From positions 248,001 through 312,000 of the forward strand of contig CAVSZC010000007.1 in assembly GCA_963732365.1 (NCBI GenBank): 64,000 nucleotides of DNA, written 5' to 3'. Positions 7,376 through 16,608 of this stretch are shown one piece after another. Origin of the DNA: SR-FBR-E99 sp963732365. GTDB lineage: Bacteria > Bacteroidota > Bacteroidia > Bacteroidales > VadinHA17. The notes below the pieces were generated by a model, which had not been told where the DNA came from, ran no database searches, and saw only the letters and a list, made by a program, of their open reading frames with translations. Made by a program: the position numbers and the translations under genes. How positions within the stretch are numbered: position 1 is the first letter of the stretch; each line of letters opens with the position of its first letter.

Positions 7376-10300
7376 TTATTTGAATGTCACATTAATTCCG
7401 ACTGAATAACCTCTCGGGCTGGGCAGTGACCATACGTCCATGCCTTCACCACCGGTACCGCCTGCTGCTGCAGAAACAGTATTCCCGACAGCATCAATGC
7501 CAGAGTAGTTAGTCCATACGGCCAGGTCATTTCCGGCAGCGAATATTGTCGCAGTGGCGAAGGGTGTCCTTGCCAGCATCTTGCTCGGGAAGACGTATGC
7601 AAGACGAATCTCCTGCAGTCTTATATAGTTGACATCCTTTTCGAGCCAGTTTTCATCACCGCCTGTATAGGTTGTTGCAAATGTCCCATAGTCAACAACA
7701 ATGTTGTTTGGTGTGGGAGTTGTCGTATTCTCATTTCCGTCCTGGAGTACTCCGTTGAAGATCACTGCACCGCTCTCACGCAGTTCAACTGACTCCGCGC
7801 TGGTTCCATACTGCATCATTAATCTCTTGGTACCGTTGACAACCGTAGCGCCGTAACGGCCTGCAAACATTGCAGAGAAGCGCCATCCCTTATAGTTCAG
7901 GTTTGTTGTCATGCCAAAACGCAGTTTAGGTTCGCGGTTTCCGATAACGCTCCATGAGCTGCTCGTAACAGGATAACCCGTTGTCGGGCTTATAAGGACA
8001 TCGCCTGCCTCGTTGCGGAGGAATGCGTTGCCGGTCCATGAGGTTACAGGATAACCTACCTGGATGCCGTTACGTATGTTTCCGGAGTTCCATGTGTAAG
8101 CGTTATAATATTCCGTCAGGTTTGCCGGAAGATATGTGACTTCAGAATCAGTACTCGATGCTGTGACACCAACGTTCCAGCGCAGCCCGGTTGCTGTTTT
8201 AACAATGTCACCGTCAATCTGGCCTTCCCATCCCCATGTCTTGAACTCACCAACGTTCATGTTGTTGAGGACGAATCCGGTGCCGTAACTCATACGGAAC
8301 CCTTTTACGATCTGATCTTCACAATTGGTCCAGAAATAGGTGAAGTTAGCGTTGATCCTGTCCTTCACGAGCCTTGTTTCAAAACCGATCTCCTTTGAGG
8401 TGTTCATCTCAGGAACCAGCTTCTTGTTCGGTCCGGTAAATCCGTACCTGTATCCGCCGCCCCAGAGAACCGTAGGTTCAAGCTGCGGGTCTATCTCGAG
8501 CGGGCCCGCATCCTTACCTACCTGGGCTATCGAGCCACGAAGCTTGAGGTAATTGAGCGGGGTGACTGCCTGCATGAAATCGAGCTCAGTGAGAATGAAT
8601 GAAGCCTCTACTGCCGGGTAAAAGTACTGGTTGTTCTCAACAGGCAGTGTCGAAGACCAGTCATTCCTGGCCCTGAAGGTAAGGTAAGCTGTCTCCTGGT
8701 ATCCCAATGCCACCTGGGCAGATAAAGCCTGGATCCTGCGCTTCGTATTTCTCTGTGTTGAGCTTATTGAAAGAGGATCACAGTTGTTTATCGACTGAAA
8801 ATCAGGAACGGCAAACTTCGAACCGGTTGTTGCAATGTTGCCCAGACCGTTTTCAAGCTGGTGGTAACCGACCTGAACCGAAAGCGAGAGAGCCTGATCA
8901 AGGAAGGTATTGTCATAACCGGCAAGAACGTTGATTGTCGGGTCAGAGAAGTTCGACTTGGTCATGTTGTAGTAACCGTTCCCGTTGTTGTAAGCTGCGT
9001 AATAGGGGTGCCTCGATGTCACGTATGTTTGCATACCTACATCCCATCCCATGATCACTTTCAGGTAAGTCTTCTCGATTGGTGTAAAGTTGGCGGTGAT
9101 GTTTGAGATAAACCTTTTTGACTCGTCATAGAACTTATTCTTGTAAAGTCCGAACAACGGGTTCAGGAGGTCACCGTCAAGGTAATACTCAGGTGTTGCC
9201 ATGTGCGTACCGTCGGGAGCAAAATATTCAGACATGTCATCGACTGAGGGCCAGAGCATCGTCCTGTAAAGCGGTCCTTCTGTTCCGATAGGTACCTTAT
9301 CATTGGTGGTAGCTGCATACTGCATTGATGACTCGACTGAGAACCAGTCATTTATCTTTGCCGTACCGGCCAGTGAAATGTTGAACCTGCTGTAACCCGA
9401 TGTCTTGACAACACCTGTTTGATCAAGTATCGATGCTGATGCACGCAGCGTCAGTCTCTCTGTACCACCCTCAGCCGAGAGGTTATGCCTCTGGGTAAAA
9501 CCAGTCTGCAATACGCTGGCATAATTGTCATATACCTGCATGCCGTCAGGGTAGAGACCTCCGTATTTATTTATATAATAGTAGTTCGTGGTGCCATAAT
9601 AACCGTTGGCATATTTTGTCTGGAACTCGGGGTAACCGTAGGCATCATCCCAGCGGAAAGAGTTGCTGTATGAGAGTTTCCCCTTGCCTTCCACACCTTT
9701 CTTCGTGGTTATGATGATAGCACCGTTAGATGCGTCGGAGCCATAGAGTGCGGCTGCGGCGGCACCTTTAAGTACTGTCATCGACTCGATGTCCTCAGGG
9801 TTAAGGTCATTACCCCTTGAAGCATAGTCAAGGTTCCTGACCGAGTAATACTCGAGAGCTGAGGAGCCGACCTGGTTTATAGGGTTGAAGGTCGAGTTGT
9901 TCATCGGTACACCGTCAATGATATAGAGCGGCTGGTTATTTCCGGATATCGAGGTAAGGCTTCTCAGAACAACAGTGGTTGAAGCGCCGGGCGCCCCGCT
10001 GGTTGTTCCAACAGTCATACCTGCAACACGTCCCTGAAGAGCAGTGATGAAGTTATCGCGGCCTGACTCGGTGATATCGGTAGCTTTCACGTTCTGCACC
10101 GACGAACCGACAGCCTTCGATATACGCTTCATACCGAACTCAGAGGTCACGACAACATCTTCGATCATCGTAACGTCAGGTCTGAGGCTTGCATTTATCC
10201 TGTTGGATGAGCCCACAGTAATCTCCTGTGTGGTGTATCCGAGGGAGCTGAATACAAGTACCTGCCCCGGTGAAGCCACGATGGAATAGTTACCATTCAC

Positions 10301-10471
10301 ATCAGTGCTTGTACCGGTAGTGGTGTTCTTGATAATCACATTGGCCCCTGGCAACGTTTCATTGGTGCTGGCGTCTGTGATAGAGCCTGTTACGGTCTTG
10401 GGCTGTGCATGGATGCTTTGTGCGAGCATCAATCCCAAAACCGTAAACAACGTTAATAGTTTTGTTCTCAT
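7376..10471 (-). CDS. SusC/RagA-family TonB-dependent outer-membrane transporter
   Basis: Outer-membrane beta-barrel importer energised by TonB. Signal peptide (residues 1-22), carboxypeptidase-regulatory-like domain (about 25-105: VTGSITDASTNETLPGANV), TonB-box-like IEDVVVTSEFG near 104-113, plug domain about 115-235 (ITALQGRVAGMTV, LRSLTSISGNNQPLYIIDGV, DIESMTVLKGAAAAALYG), then a barrel to the C-terminal aromatic residue (INVTFK). At 1031 aa it has normal SusC length. There is no STN domain, so I see no sign of anti-sigma signalling. Followed directly by susD. Together with the AmpG-like permease and the symporter it would supply import across both membranes for the salvage locus. Confidence 0.95.
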   Translation of the reverse strand: MRTKLLTLFTVLGLMLAQSIHAQPKTVTGSITDASTNETLPGANVIIKNTTTGTSTDVNGNYSIVASPGQVLVFSSLGYTTQEITVGSSNRINASLRPDVTMIEDVVVTSEFGMKRISKAVGSSVQNVKATDITESGRDNFITALQGRVAGMTVGTTSGAPGASTTVVLRSLTSISGNNQPLYIIDGVPMNNSTFNPINQVGSSALEYYSVRNLDYASRGNDLNPEDIESMTVLKGAAAAALYGSDASNGAIIITTKKGVEGKGKLSYSNSFRWDDAYGYPEFQTKYANGYYGTTNYYYINKYGGLYPDGMQVYDNYASVLQTGFTQRHNLSAEGGTERLTLRASASILDQTGVVKTSGYSRFNISLAGTAKINDWFSVESSMQYAATTNDKVPIGTEGPLYRTMLWPSVDDMSEYFAPDGTHMATPEYYLDGDLLNPLFGLYKNKFYDESKRFISNITANFTPIEKTYLKVIMGWDVGMQTYVTSRHPYYAAYNNGNGYYNMTKSNFSDPTINVLAGYDNTFLDQALSLSVQVGYHQLENGLGNIATTGSKFAVPDFQSINNCDPLSISSTQRNTKRRIQALSAQVALGYQETAYLTFRARNDWSSTLPVENNQYFYPAVEASFILTELDFMQAVTPLNYLKLRGSIAQVGKDAGPLEIDPQLEPTVLWGGGYRYGFTGPNKKLVPEMNTSKEIGFETRLVKDRINANFTYFWTNCEDQIVKGFRMSYGTGFVLNNMNVGEFKTWGWEGQIDGDIVKTATGLRWNVGVTASSTDSEVTYLPANLTEYYNAYTWNSGNIRNGIQVGYPVTSWTGNAFLRNEAGDVLISPTTGYPVTSSSWSVIGNREPKLRFGMTTNLNYKGWRFSAMFAGRYGATVVNGTKRLMMQYGTSAESVELRESGAVIFNGVLQDGNENTTTPTPNNIVVDYGTFATTYTGGDENWLEKDVNYIRLQEIRLAYVFPSKMLARTPFATATIFAAGNDLAVWTNYSGIDAVGNTVSAAAGGTGGEGMDVWSLPSPRGYSVGINVTFK

Positions 10472-10594
10472 GTGATTTGTTTTAGGGTTAAATGAATAGA
10501 TTAGGTTATATTATTTTGTCAAGAATTTTCCTCCAGGCAAGTCTATGCAATATAAATATTTTTTTGGTAGGATGTATTACCACTGCTTTTTTTC

Positions 10595-12064
10595 TTATCC
10601 TTTTTCCGCTACAACATCCTTATTCTTTTTGCTAAACAGAAGTAACCCCATGAAAGTAAGGAACCCGTTAAGCAGAAGGAGCTCGAATCCAAACTTATAG
10701 CCATTGAAGAGTTCTACCGAGAACCTGCTGAGGATGTAACAAATTACCGGAGAAAGTATCGCAATGACGGGAGTCACCCTGTCAGATACTCTTCGGCTGG
10801 TGAATAATCCGAACGAATATAATCCAAGCAGCGGGCCATAGGTGTATCCTGCTATAGTAAAAAGCTTATCAATTACAGCCTTGTTTTCCAGGACACTGAA
10901 AATCATTACGCTTATGAAGAATACAAGAGCTATCGAGAGGTGTACCGCGTATCTGATCCTGGTTCTTTTGACCTCTGAAATGCCTTTTCGCTGATCGAGA
11001 CCCAGGAAATCGATGCTTACCGAAGTGGTAAGTGAAGTCATTGCTCCGTCAGCGCTTGGAAATGCTGCTGATATCAGTCCCACCAGGAAGACTATTCCTG
11101 CCAGCGGTCCGAGGAACTTGATGGCGATTGTCGGGAAGAGGTCATCACTGGATGCAACAACCACCCCTTTTGCCTGGGCATATATAAGCAGCAGGGCTCC
11201 GAGGAAGAGGAAGACCAGGTTTACAAAGACAAGTATTGCACTGAAGGTAAACATATTCTTCTGGGCTTCCCTGATATTGCGGCAGCTCAGGTTCTTCTGC
11301 ATCATCTCCTGATCAAGTCCCGTCATGCTGATTGTAATGAACATACCGCTGAAGAACTGTTTCAGAAAGAATCTCGGATGGCTCCAGTCAAGTATAAACA
11401 TGTTCGAAGCAGGGCTGTCTTTCACCGCGGTGAAGAGTTTAGGCAGTGAGATATTCAGGTCTCTGCTTATGAATACCACTGTCAGCACCACGGCAAGCAG
11501 CATGAAAGTTGTCTGAAATGTGTCTGTCCATATTATGGTCTTTATCCCCCCTTTAAGGGTATACAGGATAATCAGGACGATGAATATGAGGACATTTATC
11601 CAGAACGGAACATTCCATGCATCGAAGACAAATATCTGCATAACATTAATAACCAGGAACATGCGCAGCGAGGCACCCAGGGTTCTGGAAAGAATGAAGA
11701 ATGCGGCACCTGTCTTGTATGACCAGTAACCGAAACGCTGATTGAGATATGTATAGATGGATGTAAGCTTCAGCCTGTAATAGAGGGGTAGCAGCACCAG
11801 CGCAATGACCGCGTACCCGAACAGGTTTCCCAGAACGACCACCATGTAACTGAACTGGGTATCTTTGACCCAGCCGGGAACGGACATGAAGGTTACTCCC
11901 GACAAGGAAGCCCCGATCATTCCGTAAGCCACCACAAACCATATCGAGGATTTGTTGCCGATGAAGAATGACTGGCTGTCAGCCTTTCTTGCTGTGATCC
12001 AGGTGACAGCAAAGAGGATCACAGTATAGATCAGGAATATGGCAAGGATCAGCAGAGGGGTCAT
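10595..12064 (-). CDS. sodium:solute symporter (SSS family)
   Basis: Inner-membrane cation:solute symporter of the SSS family, 489 aa with about 13 hydrophobic segments. Family signatures include IGASLSGVTFMSVPGWVKD near residue 55, LTSIYTYLNQRFGYW near 100, and the region with GLISAAFPSADGAMTSLTTS near 330. It lies between susC (downstream) and the tandem-SIS protein gene (33 bp upstream), inside a block of murein-processing genes. A MurNAc transporter gene (murT) next to murK and murQ is known from Tannerella forsythia, so uptake of MurNAc or a related amino sugar is a reasonable inference. The substrate is not readable from sequence, and sialic acid or other sugars remain possible. Confidence 0.85.
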   Translation of the reverse strand: MTPLLILAIFLIYTVILFAVTWITARKADSQSFFIGNKSSIWFVVAYGMIGASLSGVTFMSVPGWVKDTQFSYMVVVLGNLFGYAVIALVLLPLYYRLKLTSIYTYLNQRFGYWSYKTGAAFFILSRTLGASLRMFLVINVMQIFVFDAWNVPFWINVLIFIVLIILYTLKGGIKTIIWTDTFQTTFMLLAVVLTVVFISRDLNISLPKLFTAVKDSPASNMFILDWSHPRFFLKQFFSGMFITISMTGLDQEMMQKNLSCRNIREAQKNMFTFSAILVFVNLVFLFLGALLLIYAQAKGVVVASSDDLFPTIAIKFLGPLAGIVFLVGLISAAFPSADGAMTSLTTSVSIDFLGLDQRKGISEVKRTRIRYAVHLSIALVFFISVMIFSVLENKAVIDKLFTIAGYTYGPLLGLYSFGLFTSRRVSDRVTPVIAILSPVICYILSRFSVELFNGYKFGFELLLLNGFLTFMGLLLFSKKNKDVVAEKG

Positions 12065-12097
12065 GACTGGCTGGTGTTTATCTTTTTACTTTTAAGA

Positions 12098-13858
12098 TTA
12101 TGCCTCTGCTTTTATTTTCCTGATGGTATACTGGACCGGAGATGGTTTCTCCTTGTCGGAGGCACTATAAGTTTTCATCTCCTCAAGAGATTCATGAAGC
12201 GAATAGCAGGCCTCCGTGTAGCTGATGCCGCAAATATCTGATATCAGGCGTATTGCCCTGTCCTTGAGCTTCTTGTTTGTAACATCGACCCAGCTCATCC
12301 AGTTGCCCAGCACCCTGCCCATCATTACCATAGTGCCTGTCGATACTGTATTCAATACCACTTTTACGGCCAGCCTGTCAATCAGATTAAGGACTGTATT
12401 GACCGGAGTAAAAGAAATATTGTATTCAGCAACCTCATTACAATTACCTATTACGAAGGCAACTCTTCTCTGAAACTTTGCGGTGGCTGTTTCCAGCGAG
12501 CGCTTATAATCTTTATAGCCCGGACTCAACACTTCCCTCCTGCCGATAACATTAACTGCAACATTAGGAGATCTTGAAAGACGTGAGTTATCCTGCTCAT
12601 TTCCGATATGAAATTTAATGATCTGTGTACTGTCGAGCAGCGGCGGCTGGGATACAAGGGCTTCCGGGGCCCCCATCCTTTTGTACAGATCACTGTTCCA
12701 TTCGAGGCATCTTGGCGGACGGCCAAGAACCATGTCCCAGGCCTCAACCGTTGGCATGAGAGGGTTTTTTACGAAAGCCCATGACGGAGGGGCAATTGCA
12801 TCGTCATATTTCCTGAACGGCGGAAGCATAAATGTCGGAGACCTCTCAGTGGTGTCGGTAAAGATATCGAGCATGAATGCATTTCCAAAGTAAGTCACCA
12901 GGCCATGATCGCGGTAGGTATTTTTCTCAAGTTCTGTATATTGCCCGATGACCCCGGTGTTTTTGTCCGAGAGCAGCTCATTCAGCATGTAAATGTACGC
13001 TTCTGCATAATCTATCTCATTAATATTCAGAGTTTTCAGTTCGCCTGTAGTGAGCACAGTCCTGAAATACCCGCCCAGTATCGTTTCCAGGGCCGCGCCG
13101 GCAATAAGCTGCTCCGAGGTAGTTGCCTGCATCCTGGTAGAGCCGGCAATAGCCATTGGTCCGCAGAATAGGTCAAGAACTGTGACTCTCGGGTCTTCGA
13201 TGGCTTTTCTTGACCGTTCGATGTACTTGCACAGAATATCAGCCGGGTTATTGAACATAAGGAATACTTCTGCTCCTCGATCTGCCGCTTCAGCCACGGT
13301 ACCCAGAACAGACGAAGTCTCACCACCCTCTGTAATTGCGACCAGGATGTCACCGGCGGATATATTCAGTTCCCTGGCCTGCTGCCTCCCAAATTCCTGG
13401 TAGTCCTCAAAGTACTCTACAGCACGGATAAGGGCATAGTCACCTCCGGTCATAATGCTGAAGACGGAGTTCTCGACAGCTTTCACTTTATTGTAGATGC
13501 CCGGATGAGTGTCATGCAACTCCATGAAAAAGCATCTCCAGAATGATTCGAGCAAGATGCTCAGTCGTCCGGTGGCACCGCATCCGGAAAAGACAATCTT
13601 CTTTCCTTCAGTAACGGCCTTCGTTCCGTCCTTTACCAGCTTCTCATACTCCCTGCTCCTGAAGATTTTCTTAGCCATAGGATAAATATCCAGGTCAACC
13701 GAGAGGAGCTTTTTCACCCCTTCAGAAGTGCTGGCGGCAAATACCTTGTCAAGGTCCCGTGTTTTGGGATTTGCCTGTTCTGTCGGCAGCATCCCCAGAT
13801 GAAACTGTGTTTCGTTATTCAGGAAGTGTTCAGCTTCCTGATGTGCTTTTGATTGCAT
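12098..13858 (-). CDS. tandem-SIS-domain protein, glucokinase-regulatory-protein/MurQ-like
   Basis: A 586-residue protein with two sugar isomerase (SIS) modules and a MurQ-type tail, the architecture of animal glucokinase regulatory protein (GKRP), which evolved from MurQ. SIS module 1 begins with VFSGCGATGRLSILLESFW (near residue 95). It keeps the MurQ-like acid motif AVEYFED and later FCGPMAIAGSTRMQATT. The second part has VIGRREVLSP and the typical MurQ C-terminal block KVVLNTVSTGTMVMMGRVLG...VTNKKLKDRAIR. It could be a second MurNAc-6-P etherase, a sugar-phosphate sensor or a kinase regulator. A canonical MurQ is encoded at 35367, so redundancy or regulation are both open. An in-frame GTG exists at 13864; the ATG at 13858 is preferred. 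Confidence 0.8.
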   Translation of the reverse strand: MQSKAHQEAEHFLNNETQFHLGMLPTEQANPKTRDLDKVFAASTSEGVKKLLSVDLDIYPMAKKIFRSREYEKLVKDGTKAVTEGKKIVFSGCGATGRLSILLESFWRCFFMELHDTHPGIYNKVKAVENSVFSIMTGGDYALIRAVEYFEDYQEFGRQQARELNISAGDILVAITEGGETSSVLGTVAEAADRGAEVFLMFNNPADILCKYIERSRKAIEDPRVTVLDLFCGPMAIAGSTRMQATTSEQLIAGAALETILGGYFRTVLTTGELKTLNINEIDYAEAYIYMLNELLSDKNTGVIGQYTELEKNTYRDHGLVTYFGNAFMLDIFTDTTERSPTFMLPPFRKYDDAIAPPSWAFVKNPLMPTVEAWDMVLGRPPRCLEWNSDLYKRMGAPEALVSQPPLLDSTQIIKFHIGNEQDNSRLSRSPNVAVNVIGRREVLSPGYKDYKRSLETATAKFQRRVAFVIGNCNEVAEYNISFTPVNTVLNLIDRLAVKVVLNTVSTGTMVMMGRVLGNWMSWVDVTNKKLKDRAIRLISDICGISYTEACYSLHESLEEMKTYSASDKEKPSPVQYTIRKIKAEA

Positions 13859-13907
13859 AAACACTTCCTCCTGTTAAATCAATTAGTATTAAGGAATCTA
13901 TTGTATG

Positions 13908-15053
13908 TTAAGAACTTCTTGCGGTTATCCCGATACCGGGCCTGTCAGGCAGGGTTACTTTACCATCCACTATGGTGGCCCCTTCGTAAAGATCATTGCT
14001 TATCAGCAGGTTGCCGTCGAGGTCTGCCCAGTCGGCAAGGGGTGATAGCTGTGCTGCGGCAGAGATGGCACATGAGGTCTCGGTCATGCAGCCGATAAGG
14101 ATCTTCATCCCCATCTGCCTTGCCATAGTCATCATCTTGTAAGCCGCGTTCATTCCGCCGCACTTCATGAGCTTGACATTTATGCCTGTATAAATGCCTC
14201 TCATTCCGAGAAGCTCAGGGAGCGTCTGGAGGGCCTCGTCGGCAAGTATCGGCACAGGGCTTCTCTCTGTCAGCCATGCGATATCATCCTTCTGCTCTTT
14301 TGGCATGGGCTGCTCAACAAAGATCACGTTCCTCTCACTGAGCCACTGTATCATCTCAAGGGCTTTCTCCTTATCCTTCCATCCCTGGTTGACATCAACG
14401 TAAACAGGCTTGTCGGTGACTGATCTGACAGTCTCGATCATCTCCCTGTCATTGTCTCTTCCAAGCTTGACCTTCAGGATACTGTAAACATCGGCTTCCT
14501 TAGTCTTTTCGGTCACAACATCGGGTGTATCAATTCCAATAGTAAAACTCGTAAAGGGCGTCTTCACAGGATTAAGCCCCCAGAGCCTGAACCATGGCTG
14601 ACCGACAAGCTTTCCGGTGAGATCATGGAGGGCGATGTCAACCGCGGCCTTGGCAGCATAGTTGCCAGGCATGACACTTTCAACATAACCAAGTATATCT
14701 TCTATAAGGAAGGGATCAGAGAACTGCTCAAGGTTAACTTTTGAAAGGAATTCCGTCACTGACTTATGGCTCTCGCCAAGATAAGGTGGCATGGAGGCTT
14801 CGCCATAGCCTATGACCCCGTCAAACTCAATCTCTGTCAGCACAACCGGGGTGGTTGTTCTGGAATTGGATGCCACGGTGAAGACGTGCTTGAGTTGCAA
14901 CTCATATGGTCTGAAACTGAGTTTCAGGACAGAGCTGCCCCGTTTTTTTGCTGATCTCTTCATTACTTGTTCTCCGGCCGGGGATGCGGTGCATCCTGCA
15001 ATAAGGGCACCGGCTGCAAGGCCTCCGAATTTAATGAACTCTCTCTTCTTCAT
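13908..15053 (-). CDS. dipeptide epimerase (L-Ala-D/L-Glu epimerase type), exported
   Basis: Enolase-superfamily enzyme of the muconate-lactonising subgroup that interconverts L-Ala-D-Glu and L-Ala-L-Glu, a step in murein peptide recycling. Catalytic features are visible: KVK motif (Lys194, Lys196), metal ligands Asp220, Glu247 and Asp272, the second base Lys294 and a DLDG turn near 344. The N-terminus (KKREFIKFGGLAAGALIAGC) is a Tat-like or lipoprotein signal with a possible lipidated Cys at 21. That is unusual for an enzyme that is cytoplasmic in E. coli. It ends 7 bp before the next upstream gene boundary with the NlpC/P60 gene, so the two are co-transcribed. Substrate assignment rests on family and context. 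Confidence 0.85.
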   Translation of the reverse strand: MKKREFIKFGGLAAGALIAGCTASPAGEQVMKRSAKKRGSSVLKLSFRPYELQLKHVFTVASNSRTTTPVVLTEIEFDGVIGYGEASMPPYLGESHKSVTEFLSKVNLEQFSDPFLIEDILGYVESVMPGNYAAKAAVDIALHDLTGKLVGQPWFRLWGLNPVKTPFTSFTIGIDTPDVVTEKTKEADVYSILKVKLGRDNDREMIETVRSVTDKPVYVDVNQGWKDKEKALEMIQWLSERNVIFVEQPMPKEQKDDIAWLTERSPVPILADEALQTLPELLGMRGIYTGINVKLMKCGGMNAAYKMMTMARQMGMKILIGCMTETSCAISAAAQLSPLADWADLDGNLLISNDLYEGATIVDGKVTLPDRPGIGITARSS

Positions 15054-15059
15054 ATGATT

Positions 15060-16241
15060 TCAGAAATACCAGCTATGTTTTGAAACACGTTCCAGACCCT
15101 TTCCCTCTGTGAAACCTGTCACACGCCTGGCACCCTGCAGTGACTTCAGCAGGTTGGCGCTGTAATTCGTCCTGGTTGAGTCGAAGCTGTTGATTATCAC
15201 CATCCCCGGCCCTGCCGTCGCATGTATGAATTCAGTGTCTCCGATATACATCCCGGTGTGTGTGATATTCTTCTTTCCGTCTCTTACGCTGCCAAAATAG
15301 AGAAGGTCAGCAGGGGCAAGAGACTCCAGCGGCTTTTCAATGCTGACCTCTTCCCCATACTTGAACTGGGCTGATGCATCCCGGGTCATGATAACGCCAC
15401 CGTAATAATATATCAACTTGGCATAGCCGCTGCAGTCAACCCCCTTGGTCGATGTCCCGCCCCACAGGTATGGCGTACCCATAAATGATCTGGCAAAACG
15501 GATCAGCCTCTGCGGTTCGATGTCGACGCTCTCAGCCCATATCCTCAACTCAGCCGCTTCACTCTTATTAACCTCGCCGGTTCTTCCGTCCGGCAGGACG
15601 ACGGTCCATTTGTCACCACGCGATCCGGTTCTGACAAGGATAGCCCCGAATGTAACGTCTGATACGGTCTCGCCTCTGCTGTCGGTTATCACCCCGGTGT
15701 GGCCAAGATATATTACCCTGTCACTGCCTTTCCATGCAACCATCTCATCATCAGTTAATTCAATCAGTGTATTTCTGACCCATCCGATATATGAATCAGG
15801 CATCTGGACAAGGTGCCAGCCTCCTCTTTTGTTCAGAATCATTACAGGAGTGCCCATCAGTGCCTGCGTTGACTGCTCCGCTTCATGTGCCGGTCTGCTC
15901 CTGATATTGCAGACACTCACGTTGATCAGCCCCCACGGTTTCACAACCACCGCCGGGTCAGGCAACACGGTGATGCTGTCGGTGAAACTGTATTCTGACC
16001 TGCCAAGCAGTGAAAGGATCTCTTCCTTTGCCCTAGGCAAGTTCGTCTCACCTCTGAGAATAATGCTTCCGCCTTCTCCCATGACCATATTTACGTCACA
16101 CAGGGCTTCGGCATGCTGGGGTACCATGACAGCTGCGATAGAGTCAAGCTGTTCCTGCAGTTCGACAGGGACCTCTTTTTTCTGACATCCGGCAAGCTGA
16201 ACCACACATAATAAGAGGATAAGGTAGTTTAGGAGTTTCAT
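15060..16241 (-). CDS. SH3-domain NlpC/P60 murein endopeptidase, lipoprotein
   Basis: Cysteine peptidase of family C40 that cuts the D-Glu-(gamma)-diamino acid bond of murein stem peptides and releases L-Ala-D-Glu, the substrate of the epimerase encoded next. Lipobox QLAGC with Cys19, so anchored in the periplasm or at the surface. Residues about 100-235 form two bacterial SH3-like domains (VCNIRSRPAHE; WHLVQMPDSYIGWV; VVLPDGRTGEV). The catalytic domain starts near 245 with GTPYLWGG, Cys270 in DCSG, His328 in THTGMYIG and His340 in FIHATAG. First gene of the minus-strand block that continues to the SusCD genes, with a promoter-like sequence just upstream at 16269-16300. Confidence 0.92.
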   Translation of the reverse strand: MKLLNYLILLLCVVQLAGCQKKEVPVELQEQLDSIAAVMVPQHAEALCDVNMVMGEGGSIILRGETNLPRAKEEILSLLGRSEYSFTDSITVLPDPAVVVKPWGLINVSVCNIRSRPAHEAEQSTQALMGTPVMILNKRGGWHLVQMPDSYIGWVRNTLIELTDDEMVAWKGSDRVIYLGHTGVITDSRGETVSDVTFGAILVRTGSRGDKWTVVLPDGRTGEVNKSEAAELRIWAESVDIEPQRLIRFARSFMGTPYLWGGTSTKGVDCSGYAKLIYYYGGVIMTRDASAQFKYGEEVSIEKPLESLAPADLLYFGSVRDGKKNITHTGMYIGDTEFIHATAGPGMVIINSFDSTRTNYSANLLKSLQGARRVTGFTEGKGLERVSKHSWYF

Positions 16242-16608
16242 GAAATGTTGTATTACATCTTACATCTTCAAATTTAAAAATTAATTTTAATTCAAGTCAA
16301 TAGTAATATGAAATAATTTGATGGAAAAAACAACTGCCGGCATAAATCTGCAGAGAGCCCGCAGTGGGCTGAATAAAACTCCTTGAAGGCCTTTGTGATA
16401 AAACATAAGGCACTGAACCACAAAGGGACACAAAGGTTTGCGCAAGGAGCACAAAGGCTGAATCTAAATTTCTTCCATAATCATATATTATTATATGGTA
16501 TTGCCCCGAAATGCAGTTATGCCGGTTTCTGACGCAAGCTAAACCTGAAATATTTCTTATTTTTATATCCTCAAACCAGATAGATATAATACATAATACA
16601 AATAGATC
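16242..16608. other. 367-bp divergent intergenic region
   Basis: AT-rich spacer between the divergent NlpC/P60 and namZ genes, the longest gap in the window. It holds the candidate minus-strand promoter at 16269-16300 and, at 16417-16460, a purine-rich stretch with three spaced ACAAAGG copies (CACAAAGGGACACAAAGG, then CACAAAGG). This is a dispersed-repeat-like sequence of a kind also seen at 2301. I found no convincing ORF, RNA gene or copy of the TGTCA-N6-TGACA palindrome. The plus-strand promoter of namZ must lie here, but I cannot place it with confidence. Confidence 0.5.
16269..16300 (-). promoter_or_regulatory. candidate Bacteroidota-type promoter for the NlpC/P60 block
   Basis: On the minus strand, TTG at 16300-16298 is followed after 21 bases by TAAATTTG (16276-16269). 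This fits the Bacteroidota -33 / -7 pattern (TTG or TTTG, about 19-21 bases, TAnnTTTG). The start codon lies about 28 bp downstream of the -7 element. Found by eye in AT-rich DNA, so chance is possible. Confidence 0.4.

Noticed and set aside
10472..10594. A promoter for susC upstream of its start
   Set aside because: Several AT-rich near-matches (for example TATATTGC) were seen, but none fits TAnnTTTG with a -33 element at the right spacing; transcription may come through from the symporter gene.
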